This document shows positions 51,855-60,084 of a stretch of DNA of 64,000 nt, piece by piece. Below the pieces are notes generated by a model. It saw only the letters and a program-made list of their open reading frames with translations, had not been told where the DNA came from and made no database searches. Within the stretch, counting starts at the first letter, position 1. Every line of letters starts with the position of its first letter. Position numbers and translations under genes: made by a program. This stretch comes from SB21 sp964415295 (GTDB lineage Bacteria; CLD3; SB21), in the NCBI GenBank assembly GCA_964415295.1, contig CAYPYN010000006.1, forward strand, positions 248,001-312,000, in the 5' to 3' direction.

Positions 51855-53705
51855 TTATTTCATCAGCTTGGCGTATTTCCCGGTCTTGTCCTTTTTCCGG
51901 GCGAGTTCGATTTTTTCATCGGCCTTGGCTTTGTCGCCCGCTTTGGCGTAGGCCTTGGAAAGGCTGATCAGAGTCGGAACATACTCGGAATTCAGTTTGA
52001 ACGCCTCTTCCATCTCGCGGATGGCGTCGCTCATCCTATTGTGTTTCATATAAGCTTCCCCGCGTTCGAGAGAATAAATGTATTCGCTGTTCTTCTCCTT
52101 GGCGAGGAAACGCGCCAACGCATCCTGGTATTCGATATTGTCCGGGTCCAGGACGATCGCCTGCTTGATATAAGATACGGCCGTATCCAGCAACGCTTTG
52201 TTTCGTTTGCTGGCTGCGAAATAGGATTCCGCCGCCACGTACAAATAAGTAGTGTTCTTGAAATTGGTAAAACCTACCGCCGAGACGCCGTATTCAATGG
52301 CTTTGCCGGCGTTTCGGAATTTCTCATCCTTTGCGGTCAGGTACATCCAGGCCAGGCTGTTGTAAGCATAGGCCGCGTTGGGATTGATCTCGATCGCATA
52401 CGTGTACTTCAGGAACGCTTCGGTATATCGCCCTTCGAGGAACAGCACGTCGGCCAGATGCGTGTAACCGAACGCCGATTTGGGATCGAGGATGATCTTC
52501 TGATTGAATTCCGTTTTGGCCTGTTCAAAGTTTCCTTTCAGAAAATAGACCTGTCCGAGGAGGTCGTGCCCGCCGGAATGCCTCGGGAGGATCTCCACCG
52601 CTTTACGGAAAGAAGTTTCGGCGTTATCGAGATCGCCGTTGGCCAGATAATCGCTGCCCAGCCCCCGGTAACCGGCCGCAAATTTCGGTTCGATCTCCAC
52701 GCTCTTCTTACGGAAATAGATGGCGGAATCGAGGTTCTGGAAATCCGGGAAGAAATTCTTTGTGTAGGCGTCGGCCAGAATGTCGTAGGCTTCGTATTCG
52801 GACGGTTTGATCTGGATCGCTTTCTTCGCCGCGTTGATCAGTTTGTCGCGCTGTTTGAGTTCGCGGTAGATCAGCGCCAGTGCGGTCCAGGCGGAACTGA
52901 GTTCACGATTGAGTTGGACGGCTTTGGAACCGTTCTTCGCCGCGTTCTGGTAATCGGCCACTTTTTCGTCGAGTTTGAAACTGATCTCTTTCAGGCGGCC
53001 GAGCTTCGCATACGATTTGGCCAGACCCGTATATGCGAGCGCGTAATTCGGATCTTTTTCAATGGACTTATTGAAGAGTTCAATGGCTTCCAGATACTCC
53101 TTTTCCGTTCCGCTGCTGGCATAGGTCACGACGCCTTTGATATAATTTTCATAGGCTTCGATATCCGAAGTGCTTTTGGTGGACGACGCGATCTTGCCCT
53201 TCTCTGTCTGCGACGGCGTGATGCCGAAGCTTAAGAGCGCTTGTTCCACGATCTGATTGTATATATCGAACACTTTGTTGATTTCGTTCTCCGCGGAGAA
53301 AATATGTTTGCTGTCTACTTCCCCTGTGCTGACGTCCACGAACCGCGCGTTGACTTTGATCTTCTGGCCGAAGGCCTGGAAACTGCCGATCAGCATTTTT
53401 TCCGCGCCCAGGACTTTGCCGACAGACACGGCTTTGGTCTCGTCCGCGAGATCGCTCAATTGAAGATCCTGTTCTTTGACAATCGAGTTGAATTGGGATC
53501 GTTCGATAATGATGACCGAGTTGACCTCGCTGAGACCGGTCGTCAGCGTTTCGCTGAAACCGTTGCACAACCAGTCGTATTCAGCGTTCTTGGTGATGTT
53601 TTCAAAAGGCGGAATAGCCACGCGGGTTTGTGCATGTAAGACGGATGTGGCCGCCAGGAGCCAAACGGCGTTGATCAGAATAACACAATACGATGACTTG
53701 CGCAT
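51855..53705 (-). CDS. secreted CsgG-like - TPR repeat protein, copy B
   Basis: A 616-residue paralogue of the gene 45 bases downstream, alignable along its whole length. A signal peptide (about 1-25) precedes the CsgG-like domain (TRVAIPPFENITKNAEYDWL, IIIERSQFNSIVKEQDLQ, AEKMLIGSFQAFGQKIKVNA) and a TPR array (YLANGDLDNAETSFRKAVEI, YFLKGNFEQAKTEFNQ). The two genes form an operon. They are divergent from the giant transporter-HEAT-cNMP gene across 291 bases, so joint control is possible. ATG follows CGGAGTCCC. Confidence 0.82.
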   Translation of the reverse strand: MRKSSYCVILINAVWLLAATSVLHAQTRVAIPPFENITKNAEYDWLCNGFSETLTTGLSEVNSVIIIERSQFNSIVKEQDLQLSDLADETKAVSVGKVLGAEKMLIGSFQAFGQKIKVNARFVDVSTGEVDSKHIFSAENEINKVFDIYNQIVEQALLSFGITPSQTEKGKIASSTKSTSDIEAYENYIKGVVTYASSGTEKEYLEAIELFNKSIEKDPNYALAYTGLAKSYAKLGRLKEISFKLDEKVADYQNAAKNGSKAVQLNRELSSAWTALALIYRELKQRDKLINAAKKAIQIKPSEYEAYDILADAYTKNFFPDFQNLDSAIYFRKKSVEIEPKFAAGYRGLGSDYLANGDLDNAETSFRKAVEILPRHSGGHDLLGQVYFLKGNFEQAKTEFNQKIILDPKSAFGYTHLADVLFLEGRYTEAFLKYTYAIEINPNAAYAYNSLAWMYLTAKDEKFRNAGKAIEYGVSAVGFTNFKNTTYLYVAAESYFAASKRNKALLDTAVSYIKQAIVLDPDNIEYQDALARFLAKEKNSEYIYSLERGEAYMKHNRMSDAIREMEEAFKLNSEYVPTLISLSKAYAKAGDKAKADEKIELARKKDKTGKYAKLMK

Positions 53706-53996
53706 ACGGGACTCCGTTTTTGAGGTTTATGATAGGCGTTACTTGGTGTCGAGAATGATTGGAACGAGCTGTGCAAACAAATTACAATAAACATCGGGTG
53801 ATTTTCAAGATAAAAACCTTAAAAATTGCGGTTGGGGACGATCCGGATGACCTCCGGCTGATGGCCGCCGCGATAACGGACAGCCGGAGATTCATTATTG
53901 AATTTCTGCCGGTAAATTCTTTACATTATCCCAGCTTATCCGTCAACGTTCGAATCAACCCGAATCTCAAATTCATTCCTTGCTCTAACGGAATCT

Positions 53997-56900
53997 ATGC
54001 GCGATAAGATCATCAAGCTTCCCATGCAGAATATCCTTTCGGTCGAAAAAGGGGAATACGGCAAGACCTTCCTTCTTTTCCTGTATCTGTTCTTCATGAC
54101 GGCCGCCACCATCATCGGGCGCACGGCCGCGGATACGTTGTTTCTGAGCATGTTCGACGTAAAAAAGCTGTCTTACATGTATCTGGCGATTTCAATTTCG
54201 CTCAGCCTCTTCGGATTGCTGTATCATCGGATCGTGGACCGTTTTCGCAAAGACAGACTGACCTATTTCGTGACGTCCTGCCTTATTATACTTGTTCTGG
54301 TATCGCGTTGGGCGCTGGACGCCGAAGTACCTCTGATCTACCCGATGGTGTATGTGGGTTTTGAAGCTTTTAATTTTCTTCTGATCCTCCAGTTCTGGAC
54401 CTTTACCAACGATATTCTCGACACACGCCAGGCCAAACGCCTGTTGGGTGTCATCGGGAGCGCGGGCATTCTCGGAGGGATGGTCAGCGGTTTTGCTATC
54501 AAGAGTATCGTAGCGCATATCGGCATGTACAATCTCGTCTATCTGTATGCCGGTGGCATGTTTCTGTGCATGATCATGGTGCGCATCATTTCCTCCAGAG
54601 AGAAAGAAGCTTTGGAGGAAACGGAACAGGCGCCCGCTGAGCGCAAGACGAAAAAGAAAAAAGAGCCGCGCAGTATCCGCGGTATCTTTCATCTCAAACT
54701 CATCGTGATCACCGTCAGCATCATCACGATGGTCCTGATCTTCATCGATTATCAATTCAAGCTGGTACTGACCCAATATTACAAGAACGAAGAATTGGCG
54801 GCGTTTCTCGGACAATTTTACGGGTATACGGGTGTCATAGCCTTGTTCTTCCAGTTCTTTATCAGCTCCCGAATATTGTCCAAACTCGGTATCCTGGTAT
54901 CCCTGCTGATTTTGCCGGTGTTCCTGCTGATCAGTTCAAGCACATTTATCTTCGCGCCGTTCATTCCGGCGGAGTTGTATATCGGATCGGCGACGCTGTA
55001 TATTATTCCCTTATTATGGGCCGCGGTATTTGCCAAGTCCAGCGATAAGATCTTCAGCGACACGATCTATTCGTCCGCAAGCCAGCTGATGTATGTACCG
55101 ATCCATGCCGAGATCCGCGGCCGCGCTAAAGTATTCGTCGACGGTATCATGAAACCGCTCTCCAAAGGGTTCGGTGCCGTCCTGCTGATCCTGTCGGCGC
55201 AATTCTTTCCCGTTGCCGTGCAGGATATCAGTTACGCCGTCGTCGCGCTGCTGATCGTTTGTATCGTGACCATGTTCATGGTCAAACACGAATACGTCAA
55301 GTCGCTCTTCTCGACGCTCAAGACCAGCCAGATCGATTTTAAGGACATCAATTTCAATGTATCGGACAGTTCGGCCATCAAAATACTCGTGGACGGACTG
55401 GAAAGCGGAGATGAACGCCAGGTGTTGTATTGCCTGGATGCCTTGAAAAATATCGAAGGATTCTACCTTCTTCCGCATCTGCTTCAATTGCTGGATAACC
55501 GATTCCCCCGAGTACGCGTGGAATCTCTACGCATTCTGCAGTCCGTCAAGCCGAGGGATGCCAAACAGGAGGTCGTGCGTATGCTCGACGATGAGCATAC
55601 GCAGGTCAAAGTTCAGGCCATCCTGACCTTGTCGGCCTATGCCGACGACGAACAGCTCAACCGCATTCTTGGTTATTTGCTGAATGAGAATGCCGAGATC
55701 AAAGGCGCGGCCATATCCGGTCTGATGGAATACTACGGCATCGACGGCATCTTTTATTCGGTCGATATATTCAAACAAATGCTCGACAGTCCGCACGTTG
55801 GGGACCGCAAGGAAGTGGCTCGGATCCTCGGCCGAATCGGCGTTAAGAATTTCCACAAGCCGCTGATCAAATTGCTGGAGGATCATTCCAAAGAAGTGCA
55901 GCTGGCGGCGATCGAGTCGGCCCAAAAAATTCAGGTGCCGGATCTGATCCCAAATCTGATCAAGAAACTGAAACAGAAAGAGACGCGGCACAAGGCCATC
56001 GAAGCTTTGTCGGCCTATCGGAGCGAGGACGTCGTGCCGGCGCTCAGAATTTATCTGGAATTCAGCGACCGTTACAAAGAGATCAGTATCTACGTTCCGC
56101 GTGTATTCGAACTTATGGCGTCGCAGGAATGCGCGGATATTCTGGTCGCTAATTACAGCGGCGCGGCGCCATACCTGCGTTCAAAGATCCTCGATTCCCT
56201 GGCGAAGATCAAATTCAGACTGCGCGAATTGGAGATCGATAGCGCCAAGATCGAAGAACTGATCATGCTCGAGATCAAAGAATACATGTTCTTTGTGCAG
56301 GCCGTGGGTACCCTTCGCGCTTACGAAGGCATTGCGATCCTGATGGAATCCATACAGAACGTGCGCAATCAGATATTGGAGCGGGTGTTCAAACTGCTCG
56401 CTTTTGTTTACGATGCGAAGACGATCACCACGGTCTACCGGAATTTACTCGGCGAAGAACGCCGCGTGCGCGCCAACGCCATTGAAGTTCTGGACAATAT
56501 GCTGAGCGGCGCCATTCGCACCGCCGTGGTGGACGTGGTCAATAAGAGTTTCATGGCCGAAAAGGTAGGGCGCAAAAATGCGCCGCAGTTCTTTGAAGTT
56601 CTGGAAGAGCTCTTTAAGAAGGATTACGACTGGATCCGAATGGTGATCGAGTTCATCACCACTTCTCCCAAACTGGAAGAGGTCGACAAGGGCCTTCTGC
56701 ATGCTGTGAGGGCACGCATACAGGAAACGCAGGTTGGTTATGACCGCAAGGAGTTGATCAATACGATCCAAAAGGTGGCGATCCTGAAGAAGGTCAATTT
56801 CTTCTCAGGCCTGTCGGGGGAATACCTGTCCACGATCGCGATGAATATGAAGGCGGTCAAAACGGCGGCCGGAACGGCCGTTTTCCACGAAGGCGATGCC

Positions 56901-57668
56901 GGCGATTCGTTTTATATCGTGATCAAAGGCAAAGTGCTGGTGCACAAAAAGGAAACGAAGATCGTGGAACTCGAAGGCGGTCAGGTATTCGGAGAAATGG
57001 CGATCCTGGACAATGAAAAACGTTCCGCCTCGGTGACGGCGGTGGAAGACACCTTGCTTTTCAAACTTGAATCCGACACGTTTTACGATATTATAGCGGA
57101 CAAGATCGAGATCGCCAAGGGCATCATCCGCATGCTCACGGCCCGTCTGCGAATGCAGAATGTCAAAGTGGCCGGCGCCGCGAAAGAAGAAAAAGAAGAG
57201 CTTACGGCCGACGATATTGAGATCACTCCGGCGCAAGCCGCGCAACTGGACAGCGAATCGCTTCTCAAGCGAATCCTGGTTCTGAAGGATATCGATCTCT
57301 TTGCAAGTTTGTCCGATGAGGACGTGGTTCTGCTGGCCAATATTATTGAAGAAGTCTCTTTCAAGAAAGGCCAGGATATTTTCAAAGAAGGCGATCCGGG
57401 CGAGGCCATGTACGGCATCATTCAGGGCGCCGTCCTGGTCCACAAAGGCAACACCGATCTTGCGGTTTTGCGCAACAAGGAATACTTTGGCGAAATGGCT
57501 GTGTTGGATAACGAGCCGCGCTCCGCTACGGTCACGGCGCTTAAAGATACAACTCTGCTCAAACTATCTTCCGATGACTTCTATTCGCTGCTCTTCGACA
57601 AGATCGAGATCACCAAGAGCATCTTTGCCGTGCTCGTCCGGCGGCTCAGAGAAACCAGCGCTAAGTGA
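53997..57668 (+). CDS. nucleotide-translocase-like membrane domain fused to HEAT repeats and two cNMP-binding domains
   Basis: A 1223-residue fusion. Residues about 1-425 form a 10-12 segment membrane domain of the ATP/ADP translocase (NTT)/MFS type (FFMTAATIIGRTAADTLFLS, LLGVIGSAGILGGMVSGF). Residues about 440-900 are HEAT-like helical repeats (VQLAAIESAQKIQVPDLIPN). Two cyclic-nucleotide-binding domains follow: about 928-1050 (FGEMAILDNEKRSASVTA) and 1095-1215 (FGEMAVLDNEPRSATVTA); both keep the Glu and Arg of the phosphate-binding cassette. Regulation of transport or of a partner complex by cAMP-like ligands is a reasonable guess. It overlaps the trpF-like gene by four bases. Whether it transports nucleotides is unknown. 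Confidence 0.83.
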   Translation: MRDKIIKLPMQNILSVEKGEYGKTFLLFLYLFFMTAATIIGRTAADTLFLSMFDVKKLSYMYLAISISLSLFGLLYHRIVDRFRKDRLTYFVTSCLIILVLVSRWALDAEVPLIYPMVYVGFEAFNFLLILQFWTFTNDILDTRQAKRLLGVIGSAGILGGMVSGFAIKSIVAHIGMYNLVYLYAGGMFLCMIMVRIISSREKEALEETEQAPAERKTKKKKEPRSIRGIFHLKLIVITVSIITMVLIFIDYQFKLVLTQYYKNEELAAFLGQFYGYTGVIALFFQFFISSRILSKLGILVSLLILPVFLLISSSTFIFAPFIPAELYIGSATLYIIPLLWAAVFAKSSDKIFSDTIYSSASQLMYVPIHAEIRGRAKVFVDGIMKPLSKGFGAVLLILSAQFFPVAVQDISYAVVALLIVCIVTMFMVKHEYVKSLFSTLKTSQIDFKDINFNVSDSSAIKILVDGLESGDERQVLYCLDALKNIEGFYLLPHLLQLLDNRFPRVRVESLRILQSVKPRDAKQEVVRMLDDEHTQVKVQAILTLSAYADDEQLNRILGYLLNENAEIKGAAISGLMEYYGIDGIFYSVDIFKQMLDSPHVGDRKEVARILGRIGVKNFHKPLIKLLEDHSKEVQLAAIESAQKIQVPDLIPNLIKKLKQKETRHKAIEALSAYRSEDVVPALRIYLEFSDRYKEISIYVPRVFELMASQECADILVANYSGAAPYLRSKILDSLAKIKFRLRELEIDSAKIEELIMLEIKEYMFFVQAVGTLRAYEGIAILMESIQNVRNQILERVFKLLAFVYDAKTITTVYRNLLGEERRVRANAIEVLDNMLSGAIRTAVVDVVNKSFMAEKVGRKNAPQFFEVLEELFKKDYDWIRMVIEFITTSPKLEEVDKGLLHAVRARIQETQVGYDRKELINTIQKVAILKKVNFFSGLSGEYLSTIAMNMKAVKTAAGTAVFHEGDAGDSFYIVIKGKVLVHKKETKIVELEGGQVFGEMAILDNEKRSASVTAVEDTLLFKLESDTFYDIIADKIEIAKGIIRMLTARLRMQNVKVAGAAKEEKEELTADDIEITPAQAAQLDSESLLKRILVLKDIDLFASLSDEDVVLLANIIEEVSFKKGQDIFKEGDPGEAMYGIIQGAVLVHKGNTDLAVLRNKEYFGEMAVLDNEPRSATVTALKDTTLLKLSSDDFYSLLFDKIEITKSIFAVLVRRLRETSAK

Positions 57669-58336
57669 TTTCCGTGGAACCGTCAAAGAAACCCCGCATC
57701 AAGATCTGCTGTATTCAATCCCTGGAAGAAGCGCGCATGGCGATTGGAGCCGGCGCTTCGGCTCTGGGACTCGTATCGGCAATGCCCAGCGGACCCGGTG
57801 TGATATCGGAAGAAAAAATAGCCGAGATCGCTGATGGCGTTCCGCCCGCTGTGGCAACATTCCTTCTTACCAGTCTGCAGGATGCCGAAGCGATCATTGC
57901 GCAGCACCGGCGATGCCGGACAAGCACGATCCAGATCTGTGACCGTTTGGAAAAAGGCCGTTATGAGGATATACGGCGCGCATTGCCCGGGATCAAAATC
58001 GTCCAGGTCATTCACGTGAGCGGGGAGGAATCGATCTTTGAAGCGGCCGAGATCTCACGGCGTGTCGATGCGTTATTGCTCGATTCCGGAAATCAAAAAC
58101 TGGCTGTAAAGCAGTTGGGAGGAACGGGGCGCCGGCATGATTGGGGGATCAGCCGGAGGATTCGCGAAGAAGTAGCGGTACCCTTATTTCTGGCGGGCGG
58201 ACTGAACGCAGAGAATGCGCGCGAAGCGTTTGAAAGCGTAAGGCCGTTTGGTCTGGATCTGTGCAGCGGCGTACGCACGGAAAATCGGCTTAATGAAGAA
58301 AAGTTGATCGCCTTTTTCCGCGCTTTGGGGATTTGA
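57665..58336 (+). CDS. trpF: phosphoribosylanthranilate isomerase family protein (TrpF-like)
   Basis: A 223-residue (beta/alpha)8 barrel. It keeps the main TrpF positions: the catalytic Cys in RIKICCIQS (family KICGIT), the catalytic Asp in ALLLDSGN, GGTGRRHDW at the phosphate loop, LAGGLNAENAREAF and GLDLCSGVR. TrpF converts phosphoribosylanthranilate in tryptophan synthesis. Several motif residues are atypical (Cys for Gly in KICG; LCSG for VSSG), and no other trp gene is near, so either an orphan TrpF or a divergent relative is possible. The GTG start at 57665 overlaps the stop of the upstream fusion gene. Confidence 0.75.
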   Translation: MISVEPSKKPRIKICCIQSLEEARMAIGAGASALGLVSAMPSGPGVISEEKIAEIADGVPPAVATFLLTSLQDAEAIIAQHRRCRTSTIQICDRLEKGRYEDIRRALPGIKIVQVIHVSGEESIFEAAEISRRVDALLLDSGNQKLAVKQLGGTGRRHDWGISRRIREEVAVPLFLAGGLNAENAREAFESVRPFGLDLCSGVRTENRLNEEKLIAFFRALGI

Positions 58337-58394
58337 CGCGCTGCTGCAATTGCCTGCAGGACCAACCGCTTCTATGTCGAATGTGTAGAAAAAA

Positions 58395-58420
58395 GGGGGA
58401 AATACTCTTGTATTTCCCCC
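58395..58420 (-). terminator. terminator of the thioredoxin-OsmC small-protein operon
   Basis: GGGGGAAATA (58395-58404) pairs with TATTTCCCCC (58411-58420) around six bases. On the minus strand it is followed by a run of T residues (the A run at 58389-58394 on the plus strand), so it ends the minus-strand operon and may also stop the trpF transcript. Confidence 0.85.
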
Positions 58421-58428
58421 TGAGCGTT

Positions 58429-58620
58429 TTAGGCCTGGTTTGATTTATCGGTATTCAATTTAAGCGGCACATACAAAGGGCACCAACGAAGCGCGCCGGT
58501 CAGCAGAGGCACGAGGCCGATCAGGCCCCACCAGGATTGATAATATAAACCGGCGGCCAGGATCACGATACCGGCGGTGATGCGAAACGAGCGGTCAGCT
58601 TTGCCAACATTGCAGGTCAT
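58429..58620 (-). CDS. DUF2892 family small membrane protein
   Basis: A 63-residue protein starting MTCNVGKADRSFRITAG with two membrane segments and the family ending SWWGLIGLVPLLTGALRWCP. DUF2892 domains occur alone or behind rhodanese domains (as in YgaP) and are common in sulfur- and redox-stress operons. It is the last gene of the minus-strand cluster that begins with thioredoxin. GAGGAGTTCTCGTC precedes the ATG with AGGAG well spaced. Function unknown. Confidence 0.87.
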   Translation of the reverse strand: MTCNVGKADRSFRITAGIVILAAGLYYQSWWGLIGLVPLLTGALRWCPLYVPLKLNTDKSNQA

Positions 58621-58653
58621 GACGAGAACTCCTCTTTAAGGTGGTTGGATAAA

Positions 58654-58860
58654 TCATTTAGAAGGAAGGGATTCATTTTCATCTTTCTTTGCAGGTGGTC
58701 GCACGACGGTAGTTAGAGCCCATCCCATGGCGGCGCCGTAAGCGCTGCTCAGGTACGGATTACTCTGAATCAGGCAGGCACCGTTATAACAACCGACGAA
58801 ATAATAGTAACCAAAGCCGGCCAGACCGCCCAACAGGATACCTAAGACAGTTTTTTTCAT
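58654..58860 (-). CDS. DUF6132-like small membrane protein
   Basis: A 68-residue protein with an N-terminal segment (LGILLGGLAGFGYYYFV), the motif GCYNGACLIQSNPYLSSAYG and a second segment, then a charged tail. The C-x4-C-x-I-x-SNP pattern is that of the DUF6132 family, often seen next to DUF2892, rhodanese or thioredoxin genes. The paired cysteines could be redox active, which is inference. It lies 33 bases before the DUF2892 gene. Confidence 0.8.
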   Translation of the reverse strand: MKKTVLGILLGGLAGFGYYYFVGCYNGACLIQSNPYLSSAYGAAMGWALTTVVRPPAKKDENESLPSK

Positions 58861-58940
58861 TTTAATTCCTCGTAATCTTTTTCACCGTTATCCGGTTCAT
58901 TCTTTTTTGGCTTGTTCGGCACGGAACAAGAAGGGTTCAT

Positions 58941-59027
58941 TCAAGTAGGCACGCCCAATTTAGGCAGCACGTAGTACATCAGAATGAAGTAACCCGCGAG
59001 AAATACGATCGTTTTCCATTCGCTCAT
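58941..59027 (-). CDS. 28-residue single-segment membrane peptide
   Basis: A very short gene starting at an ATGA overlap with the stop of the 79-residue gene upstream. It encodes MSEWKTIVFLAGYFILMY followed by YVLPKLGVPT: one membrane helix with a conserved-looking LPKLGV end. Translational coupling and this ending, which I have seen in small proteins of comparable operons, argue that it is real despite its size. Confidence 0.6.
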   Translation of the reverse strand: MSEWKTIVFLAGYFILMYYVLPKLGVPT

Positions 59028-59263
59028 AAAGATCCTTTGTTGTTATGACTGCCTTTATTTCGCCACTCACGTATTAACGCGAACCCCAGCCAGACCCACG
59101 GGAAGCCATGGAGCACCAGGTCGAACCAGTCGATGAATTCATGAATGGTTCCTTGTGTCAGGGCTACCAATTGTTTCCAGATATGCGGCTCCGGTACGTA
59201 AGGGGCCAGACCAAGGGTCAGCGCAGCTATCAAGGGGTAAACCCATGAAGATCGGAAGTTCAC
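59024..59263 (-). CDS. small membrane protein of the type often labelled 'RND transporter'
   Basis: A 79-residue protein with a first segment (WVYPLIAALTLGLAPYVP), the motif PEPHIWKQL, then IDWFDLVLHGFPWVWLGFAL. The APxxPEPHxWxKL...IDxFDLxLHGxPW pattern marks a family of tiny membrane proteins that databases often label RND transporter without good reason. It is not a pump. It lies 13 bases after the DUF302 gene and overlaps the next tiny gene. Function unknown. Confidence 0.72.
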   Translation of the reverse strand: MNFRSSWVYPLIAALTLGLAPYVPEPHIWKQLVALTQGTIHEFIDWFDLVLHGFPWVWLGFALIREWRNKGSHNNKGSL

Positions 59264-59275
59264 GATACACCTCCG

Positions 59276-59662
59276 TTACAAGGCCAAATAGACGCGATGA
59301 AGTCTGGCATATACTTCATCGGCAATCTGGTTCAGTTCTTTATTGTCGATCAGTTTGGCCATCAGTTTTGGATCGAAAAAGCCTATTACGGTCTGTTTGT
59401 GGTCGTTCTCATACACGATCACGTTGCACGGCAGCAGCAAGCCGAGTTCCACCTCGGCCGTCAGCGCTTTGTGGGCCAGCGGAGGATTGCAGGCGCCCAG
59501 GATAATATATTTTTTGAAATCGATATCCAGCTTCTTCTTCATCGTTTCCTTTACATCGATCGAGGTCAGGACACCAAAACCTTCTTTTTTGAGTTCGTCC
59601 GTGACTTTTTCGATGGCCCGATCGTATGAATAAGGTACGGTTTTCGAAAATCCATAATCCAT
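59276..59662 (-). CDS. DUF302 domain protein
   Basis: A 128-residue cytoplasmic protein starting MDYGFSKTVPYSYDRAIEKV with GFGVLTSIDVKETMKKKL, YIILGACNPPLAHKAL and LLLPCNVIVYE, the core of the DUF302 fold. The conserved cysteines in GACNPP and LPCNV are present. DUF302 proteins occur with sulfur-oxidation, thioredoxin and metal-stress genes; their function is not known. The gene lies 12 bases after osmC and before the tiny membrane genes. Confidence 0.9.
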   Translation of the reverse strand: MDYGFSKTVPYSYDRAIEKVTDELKKEGFGVLTSIDVKETMKKKLDIDFKKYIILGACNPPLAHKALTAEVELGLLLPCNVIVYENDHKQTVIGFFDPKLMAKLIDNKELNQIADEVYARLHRVYLAL

Positions 59663-59674
59663 GGTTTTCTCCTC

Positions 59675-60082
59675 TTAGGCTTCGGTTATCTGGAATGAAT
59701 AACTGACATTCACGCTCGGTTTTAACATGGCCAGGACGGAACAATATTTGTCGTAGCTCAGTTGTATCGCCTTTTCAACGGAAGCCGGGTCCAGCCCCTT
59801 TCCCGTCAGGCGGTAATCCAGATGGATCTTTGTGAAAACCTTGGGCGCTTCCGATGCGCGTTCGCCTTTGACCTGGATATCAAAGGATGTGAGTTCTTGT
59901 CTCATTTTCTTGAGCATCGAGACGATATCCATGCCACCGCAGCCGGCCAGGCCCATCAACTGCATTTCCATTGGCGTCGGCGCTCCGCCCGGTCTGTCGT
60001 CCATATCCACCGGGGTCTTATTTTCAGCAAATCCCCTGAAGTGTTTTTCCCCGAGCCACTGAACTTTCGTTTCCATTTCCAA
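59675..60082 (-). CDS. OsmC/YhfA family protein
   Basis: A 135-residue OsmC-fold protein: PGGAPTPMEMQLMGLAGCGG places the first cysteine (C48), and DKYCSVLAML the second (C112). The MELxLxGLAGCxGxDIVxxL pattern is that of the YhfA-like subgroup rather than classic OsmC. It probably reduces or binds sulfur or peroxide species. It starts two bases after the thioredoxin stop, so the two are co-translated and thioredoxin may recycle it. Confidence 0.9.
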   Translation of the reverse strand: MEMETKVQWLGEKHFRGFAENKTPVDMDDRPGGAPTPMEMQLMGLAGCGGMDIVSMLKKMRQELTSFDIQVKGERASEAPKVFTKIHLDYRLTGKGLDPASVEKAIQLSYDKYCSVLAMLKPSVNVSYSFQITEA

Positions 60083-60084
60083 TC

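Noticed and set aside
51675..53234. Open frame of 519 codons on the plus strand across the two CsgG-TPR genes
   Set aside because: It spans the junction of two well-supported minus-strand genes and would have no sensible start site. The TPR repeats explain its apparent repetitiveness.
53759..54007. 82-codon frame upstream of the NTT-HEAT-cNMP gene
   Set aside because: It overlaps the next gene's start, has no ribosome binding site and only a short receiver-like stretch, so it is listed as a possible fragment and not as a gene.
59024..59263. RND efflux pump
   Set aside because: Databases often give this tiny family that name, but 79 residues cannot form an RND transporter; it is described as a small membrane protein of unknown function.
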